A stretch of DNA of 64,000 bases, taken from Macrotrachela quadricornifera. Taxonomy: Eukaryota; Rotifera; Eurotatoria; Philodinida; Philodinidae. Of the stretch, positions 12,915-25,456 are shown one piece after another. Location of the stretch: contig JAJEKB010020682.1 in assembly GCA_022393335.1 (NCBI GenBank), forward strand, positions 17,620 to 81,619, read 5' to 3'. The notes beneath the pieces were generated by a model. The model did not search any database, was not told where the DNA came from, and was given only the letters and a program-made list of their open reading frames with translations. Made by a program: the position numbers and the translations under genes. Every line of letters starts with the position of its first letter. The first letter of the stretch is position 1.

Positions 12915-14584
12915 AAGACGAAGAGAAATATACATACATAGAACATGTTTTTTTTTTCTATATGAATATATTGCTTAAACAAAGTTTTCCTAATACATTA
13001 AAATGAAATATTCATTAAAAATTTTCTACTATTATTTTTATCTTATAATAGATAACGGATGTTCCGGATTAAAGTGAACTTATGCGAAATAAATATTGTG
13101 TGCCGTACGATTGAAATTTATTCGCTTAATGCTTTGATCTCCATTTCAAACGAAAAAAGTGCAGCTATAAAACAAAAAAATTGTCGAATGTAAATTATTG
13201 AGTTCTCGACTTGCATTTTGTAATATATTTTGTTTTTCAATATAATATATATTAAATGAGTGAAATTTGAAATACAAAGCGCAGACATGTAATTTGGAGC
13301 ATCTATTATTGTGTAAGACAGAATTATATGGTTTAATTATTGAATAATATTTATAGAAGAAATCGAGATTGTAAATTTTGTATGTAGTAAAACAAAAAAA
13401 AACTTGTTCTCATTAAATTAAATTCAATCAATATATATATAATCTTTATTTTGATTATAATTATAATTAAATCTATGAAATCCGAAATTAAAGAAATAAA
13501 AGAATTAATGAAAATGAAAAGATCTCATGCGATTGTTAAATACTATTGGAAAAAACTACCTGATATACAATGAATGATGGATAGATTTGTTAAGAAGAAT
13601 AATATAATCTATAAAATAATTTTCAAAAAACGAATTCAAAGGATATATATAATAAATTAATGGGTGAAAATAATAAGTCATTATGAAAAATGCGGCTTAA
13701 GAAATCTTTGTATTTTTTGTCATTTTATTCGTTCCCGAGCGAAAATCCCAACAATAAATGCACATCAAAAATGATCGTCAAAATTGTAAAATGACTTGTT
13801 CATCTTCAAGTAAACAGACTCGTGAAAAGCTGAAGCATCCTAGATATTCACAGGTCAACGATTCCAATCATTGAATTCTGTGAGAAGCTGTTAGAAACAG
13901 CAAATTCTCTAATTAGTCCGATAGATGCCTATATCGTTGTGACTAAAAAAATAAATGAAACATGGATGGAGTATTCCAAACTGAAAAACCAGTACTCTAC
14001 TGGAACCGTCTTCTTCTAAGCATGTTCAATCACCAAAAGAATCTGGAAACTTTTCTATACTCATGGGAAAAATCATAGCAATCTGCAGAAAACACATAAA
14101 AAATCAACCATGTACAGTCATACTTATACCAATTATCAAAAGAATGAAATAAATTTTTGAAAGAATATATCAATATTTTTCAAAACAAAAGCGTAAGATT
14201 TTAGCAAAATATTCTTTACCAAAGTAATATACATCGTTTATATACAACCTGAAAGAATCGTATTGCTGTATTGAATATACTAGGTAGTTAATATTCTCCT
14301 CAAATCATATTTTGAATTCTTTTTAGCATTAAATAACAAGATAAAAAATCAATCAACAATAAATCTTATCGATCAAATTCGATATTTACTGTACATAGGA
14401 TATTATTATATATGTAAGATGTCCTTTTTCGGATGTTTAAAAAAAAGTTGTCACTGCCGTATAATACAATATACAGTAGAAAATTTTAATAAAGAAACTG
14501 TATGGTTTAGAATTATATTTATTTTAATCTATTAAACTTATTATAATGGTATGATTAGTAAAATAAAAGCTTAGGTTTTTGTTA
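12915..14584. other. Intergenic region, no gene seen
   Basis: AT-rich sequence downstream of the ABC transporter. An ATTAAA signal near 13010 could serve as its polyadenylation signal. A 32-codon ORF at ~13475 has no recognisable features. Confidence 0.4.
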
Positions 14585-15177
14585 ACCCTTTCACCGCGAT
14601 TCGATTTCCATAGAAAGTAACATCTCTAAATTCGTTTTATTACAAAACAAAATATACCACAAGATGCAGCGTGTAACGCTGTGCAATCTACATCGTAAAG
14701 CTTATTTCGATTGTATACCTTTTGTATTCAAAAAAAAGCAAAACTGTGTGGGACCAATTGTTGAGGTTGCAAAAATTGATCGCACAGAATTTTGCTTTTT
14801 TTGAAAACAAAAGGTATACAATCGTAATAAGCTTTACGATGTAGATTGTAGAGCGCTTCATGCTGCATCTTGTAGTATATTTTATTTTTCCTTACGAAAC
14901 CATATTAGATGATAAAAAGATCAAATAAGAAACATGAAATTTCACATTCGTGTGGAAAAAAATGATGTTTTCCTAACCTAGAAAACAAGTCACACAGAGT
15001 TTTATATTCTCTCAAAACAAAAGTTAGACAATTAAAATAAGCTTTACTATGGATATTGTAGAGCTTTTCACGCTGCGTCTTATGGTTTACGCGGTTTTCT
15101 TAATAAGACGTATTTCGAGATTAGAATATGAAATGCAAAGTGGGACCCATCGGTGGGTCCTATCGCGATGAAAGGGT
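14585..15177. mobile_element. Palindromic MITE, TA-flanked
   Basis: Ends ACCCTTTCACCGCGAT and ATCGCGATGAAAGGGT are inverted, with TA on both sides (14583-14584, 15178-15179). Inner arms carry the motif GATGCAGCGTG and its complement near 14653, 14853 and 15056, plus an internal palindrome around AAGCAAAACTGTGTG. Same family as the element at 17539-18119. Confidence 0.72.
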
Positions 15178-17028
15178 TATAATAAATATTTTTTTCTCTA
15201 TACAATACCATCACGTTGGTTACGATTTTATTTTCTTCTCTCTTATGTTATGGTTCGTTTGTCACCTGTGAAAATATGGAAAAAAAAGATGGAAGAAATA
15301 CGAGATTTAGAAAATATTTATTTAAAAATCAAAAAATATTATTTAACAATAGAGTTTAATAATCTATCGTATTAGATAGTAATGAATGTCTATTAAATAT
15401 CAACATTCTATTGTTGGATGTCTTTAAAAAATTAAATTGAATGTTGTACTATCTAGAAAATTAACAATACACTAAAATTTAAATAAATTTAGTGCTTAGT
15501 CATTTTCTAGTTATTATAATTTTTTCATAAACCGAAATCTTTCAACATCTAAATATTATGAAAACAATAATTAACACAAAAACAAAAAAGTGTTTTGAAT
15601 TATTCTCTTTCTCGTAAAGAAGAGTCTTACAAACATAAATTGTCTGATTGATTGATTGATTGTATGTCTGCACAAGGTCAAAAAAACACTTTGTTCATAT
15701 TTTCTATAAAACTTAACCAAAGGGTGATCGGGGTCGAGGAACTCGAATCTGATGTTAGTTTTTCGAAATTTTTTTGAGAATCCATTTTTTACACAAAGGA
15801 TCACTTTTTTTACACAAAAAATTTTTTTTTATAAGGGTTGACCGAACGGTAATCAAGGACGAGAAATACAAATCTGAAGTCAACTGCATAAAAATTTTTT
15901 GACGATCAATTTTATAAAGAAACAACAAATTTTTAACAAAAAGCATTTGTTTTTTACGAAGTTTGGTGAACGGTCGTTAATGTCCAGGAACATGAATCTG
16001 ACTTCGATTTTTTAAAATTTTATAAATGAATAGCTTGACGGTAGTTTAGACACACGATGTCTACGAGAAAGAGCTGAGCGAGTCTTCAGACGAGCGTTAC
16101 TTGTTTTATTACGACTATATTTACATTTTTCAAATATAGAATAAAAATTGAGTGTGCACTTAATTATAATTAAAACTTCTTGATGCAAAAACAATAAAAA
16201 AATATTTTTTAAAGTAATTAGAAAAGGCAAGAACATATATAATGTGAATAATTTTTTTTCTTCGCAGCTAAAAAAATAAACTAAAATTGATTTAATCAAT
16301 TGTTTATAATTTATATATATGTCGTAGGCCAATCTCGGATTCAATTTATTCATTAAATAAGTCAACAAGAGTAGTAATAATGTTATAATATTTCAATAAC
16401 ATATGATTCATTTGTGTCGTTTAGAAGAAAAAAATTATTATTTCCATAGGTATGGAAAAAAGGAAAAGAGAAAACATTGATATGGTGATTCAGCCAAGAC
16501 TAAATGATCTTGCTGAAGACGTATTTTGATAAAATGCGTTGGAGGTAATTCGTGATAATCATGAATAGGTAGAATTTTTACATAAAAAATAGTAATCAAA
16601 GATTTTTCTTTAATGAGTACAATTGACAATGGAAGAATAACAAATATGTATAGAGAGAAAGAGATACAAAGTATTTTCAACTACGAAATATATAACAGGT
16701 TTAGCTTAAATTAGAGAAGTATAATTACATGATATGTATATACCGAGAATGAATGAGGAATAATATAAATAAATAGATTTATCATTAGAGAAAATAGATG
16801 GAAAACAAAAAGTAAAATAGTTCGAGTGAGTATATTTTACAAGTTTTGATTTATAGAATAGGAAAAAATACATGTATTAACTTCTTAAAAAGGTACAACA
16901 TAATATGTATATAGATTGAATAGAAGACAAGGAAGAAACAGTGGGAGACAAGATAGCGAGAAGAAAACAAAAAACTTACATTATATATGCATAGAATGTT
17001 TTTCACATTATAAACAAAAAAAACACAA
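15178..17028. repeat. Intergenic; degenerate ~124-bp tandem repeat
   Basis: No gene recognised. At ~15716, ~15839 and ~15964 three diverged direct copies share the core GAACGGT-rTCnnGGnCnAGGAACAnGAATCTG, separated by T-rich stretches (period about 124 bp). A minus-strand 80-codon ORF at 16438-16680 lacks recognisable domains. Confidence 0.4.
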
Positions 17029-19125
17029 AATGTTTTGGGTATTAGTAATTTATGCAAACACCACAAACATATATGATTCAAGTATTTTTGTAAATATACT
17101 TATCTTGAAAAAACCTTAAAATATGGGAAAAAAGTGTAAGGTCCAAATAATGCAAAATTGGAGTAGATTTCTGTTTTCGTTCATTTATGTGTGATTCGAT
17201 AGAGCGTCGAATGCTGATCACGAAAATATATTTTTTATTTCGATTTGATCGCTGTTTGACTGAGAAAAACGCTAAACAAGTTGGATAACTACAAATATCC
17301 TATATTCAGCCATATTGCGCTTCTTTTACAAAAATTGTTAAATTTCATCGCCGTTTATTGTGTGAAACGTTTTTAAATGATATATTCTGAATCAGTGTGA
17401 AAAATAGCATCGAATCACACAGTTTAAGAAAGTTCTTTTTTCATAAAAGTCGATCTATGCTCCCCCTAGGCCTATATTTCTAAAATTTTGCCCCTGGTCC
17501 CCTCGGGGTTGATTTTTGGTGAAAAAAAGAATTTCTTAACGCATTCACTCCGATGCGATGCTCATAGAAAATCAGATTTCTAAATGCCTTTTATTAGAAA
17601 ACAAAATACACTACAAGATGCAGCGTGAAAAGCTCTTCAATCTAGCCCGTAAAACCTACTTCAACTGTGTACTTTTTGTTTCCAACAAAAAGCAAAACTG
17701 TGTGCGACCAATTTTTGAAGTCGCTTCAAGACCATAGTACTTTATGTAGAAATTTGTACATAATTGAAATAGGTTTCACGGTGTAGATTGTAGAGCTTTT
17801 CACGCTGTATCTTGTGATATATTTTATTTCTCCTTACAAACTCATATTAGTTGATAAAAAGATGAAGTAAGAAAAATGAAATTTCACAGTCGTGTAGAAA
17901 ATAATGATTGTTTCGCAATCTCGAAAACTAGTCACACAGAGTTTTACTTTCTTTGAAAACAAAAATTATATAATTAAAATAAGCCTTACTGTGGGGATTT
18001 TAGAGCTTTTCGCGCTGCATCTTATGGCAAATCCTGTTTTCTAAATAAAACCCATTTAGAGATTAAGATATGAAGTACAAAGTGGGACCCACCGGTGGGT
18101 CCCATCGAGTTGAATGTGTTAAAATATCTATGATTTGAAACAGTTTTTCATGGTGATTCCAAGCATGCCATTTATTTCGCTTTTTAATCGAGGCACTGTA
18201 ATAAAGGTCGCTTACTATGAGCCGCTTTTTCAGTCTTTTTTTAATTTGACTATTGAATGAGGGAAACGTTCAATTTTTTGAACAATAAAATAGAACCCTA
18301 AAAAAAGAAAATATATAGTTTTGTAGCTCCTTATCTGGCGATTCTAATGAGATAGGACATCTGCTTCTATCTCTTGTTAAAAAAAAAACTAGATAGACTT
18401 AGAAGATTAGTTACAGATATGTACTTTTCAGCATATAAAGGTGTGCATGTTTGACATAATTTCGTAAATTTTTTTAGCTTTGAATCTAATCAAATGGCAC
18501 TTTTTAATTCAATTTTTCACGCTGATTCAGAATATATCATTTAAAAACGTTTCACACAATAAACGGCGATGAAATTTAACAATTTTTGTAAAAGAAGCGC
18601 AATATGGCTGAATATAGGATATTTGTAGTTATCCAACTTGTTTAGCGTTTTTCTCAGTCAAACAGCGATCAAATCGAAATAAAAAATATATTTTCGTGAT
18701 CAGCATTCGACGCTCTATCGAATCATACATAAATGAACGAAAGCAGAAATCCACTCCAATTTTGCATTATTTGGACCTTACACTTTTTTCCCATATTTTA
18801 AGGTTTTTTCAAGATAAGTATATTCACAAAAATACTTGAATCATATATTAATGAGAAGGCGACATGTTTTTGTGGGTGTTTGTGAAGACAAGTTTGAGTG
18901 ATTTTGTGGATAATAAGAAAGATTCTGGGTGTTTGTGGTGGTAGGGGTCATTTTATGATGTTTGTTAACCATATATTTTTTCTAATAGTAGGACAAAGTG
19001 GGTGTTTGTGGATGTTTGTGAACATAACTCACCAAGGTGTGGGTGTTTGTAAACGGACGTTTCGTACGGTTTTGAAAAGTTGGGTGTTTGTGGTGTTTGC
19101 ATAAATTACTAATACCCCAATGTTT
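17029..19125. mobile_element. Large long-TIR element with interrupted right arm
   Basis: The left arm (17029-~17420) is repeated in inverse orientation at ~18505-19125. The match is near perfect over ~310 bp (for example TTTAAATGATATATTCTGAA and its complement). It resumes with TTATGCAAACACCACAAAC after a ~240-bp insertion in the right arm made of GGGTGTTTGTG repeats (~18863-19105). The element at 17539-18119 is nested inside. No transposase found. Confidence 0.65.
17539..18119. mobile_element. Nested palindromic MITE, TA-flanked
   Basis: Ends ACGCATTCACTCCGATG and CATCGAGTTGAATGTGT are inverted with mismatches, with TA on both sides (17537-17538 and 18120-18121). The interior repeats the GATGCAGCGTGAAAAGCTCT motif (17610; complement near 17789 and 18007) and a GGTGGGTCCCATCG end segment shared with 14585-15177. 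Confidence 0.72.
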
Positions 19126-19758
19126 TTATATGAAAAAAAAATACAGTCAATGATTTGTATAAGGAGTCGAAGAGAGAAAATATAAATAAATCGATATTTT
19201 TACATCAGATGGAAAGGGATTTCAACATTATACATTTCAATACATTCAGAAAAAAGAAGAAAAGGAAAAAGATTGAGATCTCCTTATATGTAGTTTGAGT
19301 ATGATGCTTTTGTTAGTCAAATTTTCTTGTTAATAATACTTTTTATTTTTTATTAATATTTCCTCGTTTTTGTCCTTTTTTCTGCTTTCGATATTTTCCT
19401 TTTCTTTTCTTTCGTTCTGCTAGGTATTTTCCATATTGTTTTCTCTTTCTTTCTTTCTTTCATATGACAGCTTAGATATATTCCAAGTGTATTCTAGCTA
19501 TCCTTGGAATATGCCATCGCTAACCTACATCTCAGATATAAATATTCTCTGTTTTTGTGTAGAAAGGCAGTAGTGTTAAACTTGAAAATTGAATTCAAGT
19601 ATTCAAGTACATATCTTTTGGTAAGAAAAATTTCTTTGTCGTAAGAGAAAATAAGAAAGAAATCTCTGAAATATTAAGACCTTCATTTATTCTGGGACAC
19701 TCGTTATCATATTAACACAAAATTGTTTGAATCATTCTGTTAAAATTAAAAGAAAAAA
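19126..19758. other. Intergenic, T/C-rich stretch
   Basis: No gene. A pyrimidine-rich stretch lies near 19380-19460. A transposon-end fragment (TTTATTCTGGGACACTCGTTA) near 19685 resembles the ends of the element at 4757-5691. Confidence 0.35.
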
Positions 19759-20935
19759 TTAAGTAAATGTTATTTGAAATTTGATTGTTTGTCGAATTTT
19801 ATGTAATTCCTTCTGAATTTGTATTACATTTTCAAATAATTGTTTGTCTTCTAAAGTTTTTCTTTCTATTTGCAGTGTAACTTTCTTCAAATGATGACAT
19901 TCACATACCAAATTTTTCCAATCATTAACATTTAATATTGTGTCAAGATTGTATTTATTAGTCATTAGGCGAATATATTCAATATTGATTAAATTTTTAA
20001 TAAAACGAAATATTATTATTAAAAAATATGAATCTGCTTGATGAGAATAATCTTCTATCGAAAATGATGGATATTGACTTATATCAAGTAGAAAATATCT
20101 AATTGTAGTATTTTGAGTTCTTGTCGGTTTAAAATAAATCATATAATTTCCAGTATATATTATTTTTCTACAATGAATTTCGAATCGTTTTATTGATGTC
20201 GACAAGTATGGAAAGATACCATTCAAAATACTAAAATCAGCTTCGTAATCATACCAAAGTGAAAGACAATTTAATGTTGGAAAAAATATTTTGTATGGAT
20301 CAATTTTATTTATATGTTCAAAATTGACAAGAGTAAGACGAGTAATTTTCGATAACATAGGAATAGAAAGTAAATCTTTTTTGTTTGAAATTTGATTTAT
20401 ATTAAGTTCTAATGAAACAATTTGTTCAAGATTTATTTTTCTGAGAATCATTCTGATAAATGAATAAGATGGTTTGGATATATATAATTTTGTATTATAT
20501 TTATATAGTAAAGGAAGAATATTAGTGGAAAATGTATTGATTATATCGTTTAATGAAAGATATTCAATTATTTTAAGAATAATATCCCAACAAAGACCAG
20601 TTTTATTAATGAAGTCCAATGACTAAAAAATATTTTTCTCTTATAATTCATTTCTTTTTTAAGAAAAAAACAACACTTACTAATGCTTGTTCATTATCAT
20701 CACATTCTTTTTTGAAGATGATCAATTTATTCATTAATATTTCACTACTAAATTTCTCTTGAGTATGTGTCAAAGTATCAGCTTTGAATAATGTTTTGAA
20801 TCGGTACTCTGATATTATTTTATCATTTTTATTCTCGAACAGAAATCGAATAATTCCAATAAGTATTGGACATTGTTCAACAGAGAAATCATCGTAAAAC
20901 TCACTTGAGAACATTATTTTCCAAATGTTTTTCAA
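19759..20935 (-). CDS. F-box protein (rotifer-type expansion), at least 2 exons
   Basis: Exon 20681-20935 ends at a GTAAGT donor (20675-20680). It joins the exon 20622-19759, whose acceptor TTTTTTAG precedes TCATTGGACTTC. The spliced frame is open for 372 codons. The second exon starts with an F-box-like helix (LCWDIILKIIEYLSLNDIIN), followed by irregular leucine-rich segments typical of the large F-box families in bdelloid genomes. The likely role is substrate binding for an SCF ubiquitin ligase. The true start is uncertain: the first exon has a possible acceptor (TTATTAG at ~20938), so another exon may lie upstream; otherwise the first ATG is at 20914. F-box score is modest by eye. Confidence 0.65.
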
Positions 20936-21901
20936 TCTAATAAGAAAATGAAAATTTTCTTGATCAATGTAATAATAAACAATGTTTTTTTAACATTTTT
21001 ATTATCATCTTAGCTTTTAGCAGTTTCAATTAAACTTAGATTTCGCAATATAAAAATCAAAACAAATAAAAAACTTTTTTTTTACATAATCTGGCGCATT
21101 TAAAGAATTTCGAAAATCATGTTTACATTTAAAATTCTATAAATTATTGTTCCCTCAGATTTCAAAGATCATTTAGGTTCTGACAAAAAACTGTCTTTTA
21201 TTGTTTGGAAATATAGAAACCTCAATCAGGCGTCTATTTTGTTTTTTATAGCAAAATATCTGAGCTCTATTGGTATTTTTTTAAGAATACCCAACAAACA
21301 CTACGCATAGAAGAGGGTAGGATATATAGTAACGATAAGGGAAAGGGCTATAACGAATAAGGTTACAGGTGTACATGGAAAATGGCTAAAGAAGAATACT
21401 GGAAAGGGTACGTGGTTATAAGGAAATAAAGCGAGAACCACATAAGGATACGATGGAATACAGTCATAAAGGATGAGGCTACAAGGATATTAGACTATAG
21501 GAGGGTCTGTCTCTATATATAAAGCGAAGTGTTTGATTGTGTATTATTGAAGCAAGGTTAAAAGCACAAATGCAACACTTTTCAGGAGAAAGGAAGCTGT
21601 GAAATATGCACAAGGTCCTGCTAATGATCAGTAACAAGTAATTACAGATGTACTATATATAATATAGATGCTATAGATTTATGATAAGATCTATCGAATT
21701 ATAGATCACTTACGCTTCCATATTCGATTCAAAAGTAGCATCATGTGCCCATAAGATATAGTTTTTATATAAATAATCGATATTAGCCGATGAACAGAAT
21801 ATCTCATTACAAAATATATCATTATGTATGCTCTTGTCATTGTGTATATAGATGAGAATTGGACGACGCTATATAAAGATATATTTCTGTACTTTGAATG
21901 A
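20936..21901. other. Intergenic, no gene seen
   Basis: AT-rich sequence with a purine-rich stretch (~21310-21500, repeated GGAAAnGG/AAGGATA words) but no convincing exon. Confidence 0.35.
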
Positions 21902-22280
21902 TCATAAAAATAAATATGAACGAACTTGTTCAATTATTTTTGAACCAAAAGCTGCTTGACATGCGTCTTGAAGAGAACCTATGAAGAATGGCGGATAAGC
22001 ATTATGAAGTCGTCCAAATCGCTTATAAAACGATTCATTATCAATTGTTTCATTTGTACATCCATCAGTGACTTTAAAAGAATATATCGATTATTAATAA
22101 ATCAAAAATAAAACTACTTACAACAGCTAGAATCGATGAATTGAAAATTTTTATTAAAATTATCATCAATCATTTCTCGAATATTATTGGAAGATACAAT
22201 TTTTGTTGAAAATAGTTTCGAGTTCGAATAGATTAGGAGAGCAACAGAACAAAACAACACATGACACGTGGTCTTTTTAT
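21902..22280 (-). CDS. Unrecognised two-exon gene fragment
   Basis: Exon A ends at 22122 with donor GTAAGTAG. Exon B runs 22071-21902 after acceptor TTTTAAAG and ends in TGA. Joined, they read SSCFTDGCTNETIDNESFYK at the junction and NAYPPFFIGSLQDACQAAFG later: Cys-containing, low in simple repeats, with amino-acid composition of a real protein. The N-terminal part (HVLFCSVALLIYS) resembles a signal or anchor helix. The frame is open only up to about 22280, exactly where the 3.2-kb element begins and a TAG occurs, so the gene is probably truncated by that insertion. Family not recognised. Confidence 0.45.
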
Positions 22281-25200
22281 TGATGTGAAGCTACTACAAC
22301 ACGATCTGTGACCACGATCGTGCTAGTATTTCTATTGGCAAGTTCAAACGCACCAATCAAAAATTTCAACAGAGGGCGCACTTATACAGAAATCACACTA
22401 AAATTCTTAACGCTTTCACTTTTTCATCATATTTTTCGAAATAAAATAATTCATCAAACACAAAACAAGCAATAATCCTACCCAATAAAAAATTGAAAAA
22501 TCAATAAATAGTAATTTATGGCGCCGATATTTATTCTAATCCATTTCTGCGACTCACAGAACTCTGAGGACATTTCAACTCATGTCGCCAGAACTAACAT
22601 TACCACTCCAATACATTTAACCTGCCCTATTCCTCAAATCAACCGTATTACTACAAGGGAATTTATCAAATCATAGGATATATCCAATAGTACCATCGTT
22701 GTACTGTCTGCACTAAATCAGGTCCATATTCCAATTATGAGACCTTCCAAAAGAATATAAACCTATATCAATGAAATCATCAAGACATGTTCCAACATGA
22801 GACCTACTTCATTTTCCTGGGAAAACCTGCGGGGTGAAAGAATCTCATTCGCATACCATAATGTACCATCACTGGAATGTTGGTACCAATAAAATATAAT
22901 CTACTGAGACTCAGAAGGTTTTTCCACACATACATTATACATCATTCGATTCCCCATCACCAGCTGGATCATCTCCACTAGGTCATTTCTCTCGGAAAAC
23001 CTTCTATATCAGAAAAAAATTGATAATACTACCAGAAAGTACCATTATTAGGATGTTGGTACAAATAAAACTCAATCTACTGAGTCTAAGAAGGTTTTCC
23101 CACACATGTATTATACATCATTCGATTCCCCATCACCAGCTGGATCATGTCCACTAGCTCATTTCTCTCGGAAAACCTTGTACAGAAGAAAAAAATTAAT
23201 AATACTACCAGAAGGTACCATCATTGGGATGTTGGCACATATAAATCTCAATCCACTGAATCTCAGAAGGTTATCGTAGATATATCTTGTGCATGATTCC
23301 ATTCGTTTTCATTAGCTGTATTATCTGCAGTAGTGGATTTTCTTGGAAACGCTTGTATATGAGAAAAAAATGCAGAAGAGTACCGTGTAATATCAAGATT
23401 GGATTGTGGGTACTAATACAGATGGGTTTTCTTAGTCTTATAAGCTTGCCTACTCATATATTCTATCTGATTTGATATGTCAGCTCGAGCTGCATGATCA
23501 CCACTAATTCATTTTTTTGGGAAAAACGATCTTAGGAAAAGAAAATTCCGAAAGGTACTATGAATTACGATTACGGTATTGTAATTACTAGTACATTTGA
23601 ATTTATCAGATTTCTTAGTTTTTGCAACGTATATATTACACGTGATTCAATTTGTCCTCACATACTGTAGCATTACCGTCGATTCGGTCCTCCCGTAGAA
23701 TCTCCGAAGTGCAATAATAATGAGAGAAATAGTGTAAGGCAATGCGTTTGTGTTATTACTACTGATCGCAATATTACCGTTGGTTGGTGTACCTTGATTG
23801 CTGTTTTATCTCATCGGAACACTTTTGGCGGCTGATGTTGATTCACAGACTTAAGATTAATAGCCATTTAGAGAAAATGCTTATATAACTTTTCAAAAGT
23901 ATTGACAGATGCATTTTAATGTTTTCCAATGCGCATCGTACTCTATTTCCATGCATCGACTTCCACTAACTCGTTTTCCACTAAATCACTTTCATATTGA
24001 TCAACTTCCACCAATTCCATTTAAAAATGCATAGATTTCGTATACGAGAGATATCTTTTTTGCATGCGAAAAACATTGGGTATTTCTATGAAACCACGGA
24101 TCAGGAAAATACCAACAATAAAATTCAGAAGCTTTTGCGTTGTTTCTTGCATTGAACAAAAAAGAATACCAAAAAATACTTTTTCTTCTACATCGACTAT
24201 ATATGTATAAAATAATAGGAGACTCGTGCATGTACATATATAGAAAAATGGAAGAAACCAAAAAAGTAAAAGAGCTATCGGCAGTTCTATACTACCTCAA
24301 ACTTTTAAAATGCCATTTTTCTCTTATCCACTATTAAAAAATTGAATATACTAATCCTTTCACTACTGTATGACATTAGGAAAAACATAGATAACAATGT
24401 ACATAACTGACTGATCAATTATTTACCTTACTCAACCATCACTATTTTTATGATTCTTCGATACACCACCTAACTTTAAAAGGTGCCAATTTACAATTAT
24501 CTCTGTGACTAACAATTTCAATTATTACACTTACCAAAAAACAATATGCGTTTTTTCAATTACAAAATATTTTCAAACTGTTAAATAGGTGAAAATGGTG
24601 CAGTTCAAAACGATGATTAGAATAATATAAACCAATAAAGGTGATAAAAACTTCTCAAAATCATGAGATGGACCTGAAGAACTATCTGCAATCCGATGAT
24701 ACCACCTCATAGTAGTTTTACTGACTTTTCTCTAACATAAAAGGTTCTCCGGAAGAAATGAATCAGGCAAAATGATCCACCTGGTGAAGGCCACTCGAAT
24801 GATGTATAATACATGCGTCGGAAAACCTTCTGAGACTCAGTAGATTAAAGTTTATTGCTACCAACATCCCAGTGATAGTACGTTCTCGTAGTATTTTCAA
24901 TTTTTTTGTCATATAGAAGGTTTTCCGAGAAAAATGAGCTAGTGGAGATGATCTAGCTGGTGATGAGGAATGGATTGATGTATAATACATGTGTGAGAAA
25001 ACCTTCTGAGACTCAGTAGATTGAATTTTATTGGTACCAACATTCAAATGATGGTACCTTCTGGTAGTATTATCAATTTTTTTCTTCTACAGAAGGTTTT
25101 CCAAGAGAAATGAACAAGTGGAGATGATCCAGCTGGTGATGGGAAATCGATTGATGTATAATATATGTGTGGGAAAATCTTCTGACACTCAGCAGATTAA

Positions 25201-25456
25201 ATTTTATTGGCACGAACATCCTTATGATGGTACTCCACCATAGATGTTGTATATTTGGTAGTGAAATGATTTTCGGAGACATTTGGTGAATTTGGGGCAT
25301 GGAACATAGTGTGCGGTTTTGAATCTTAGAATTAGTGAGGTAGGGAGATTGTCGTGTTTTATTTCAATTTTGAATTATTGTCGGTAAAATATGGAATGAC
25401 TGTGCTTGGTTGTTTTTATCTGTGTGGTGATTGGTGTTCGTGGTAGCTTCACATCA
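22281..25456. mobile_element. 3.2-kb element with subterminal tandem repeats in inverted arms
   Basis: Ends TTGATGTGAAGCTAC (22281) and GTAGCTTCACATCAA (to ~25456) share their core with the MITE at 119-321. The left arm has about three direct copies of a ~176-180-bp unit (marker CTACTGAGACTCAGAAGG near 22901, 23077 and 23253). The right arm has three inverted copies (near 24830, 25010 and 25190). Units contain CCATCACCAGCTGGATCAT and GGTACCATCATTGGGATGTT. No transposase ORF is visible in the 1.4-kb middle. The foldback-like layout suggests a non-autonomous DNA transposon. Confidence 0.75.

Noticed and set aside
16438..16680. Minus-strand 80-codon ORF as a gene
   Set aside because: Some protein-like stretches, but no start context, domain or splice partner could be found.
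22900..25300. ORFs and a CRISPR-like spacing of repeats
   Set aside because: Repeats are ~178-bp units in a transposon with inverted arms; no short identical repeats with unique spacers, and the host is eukaryotic.
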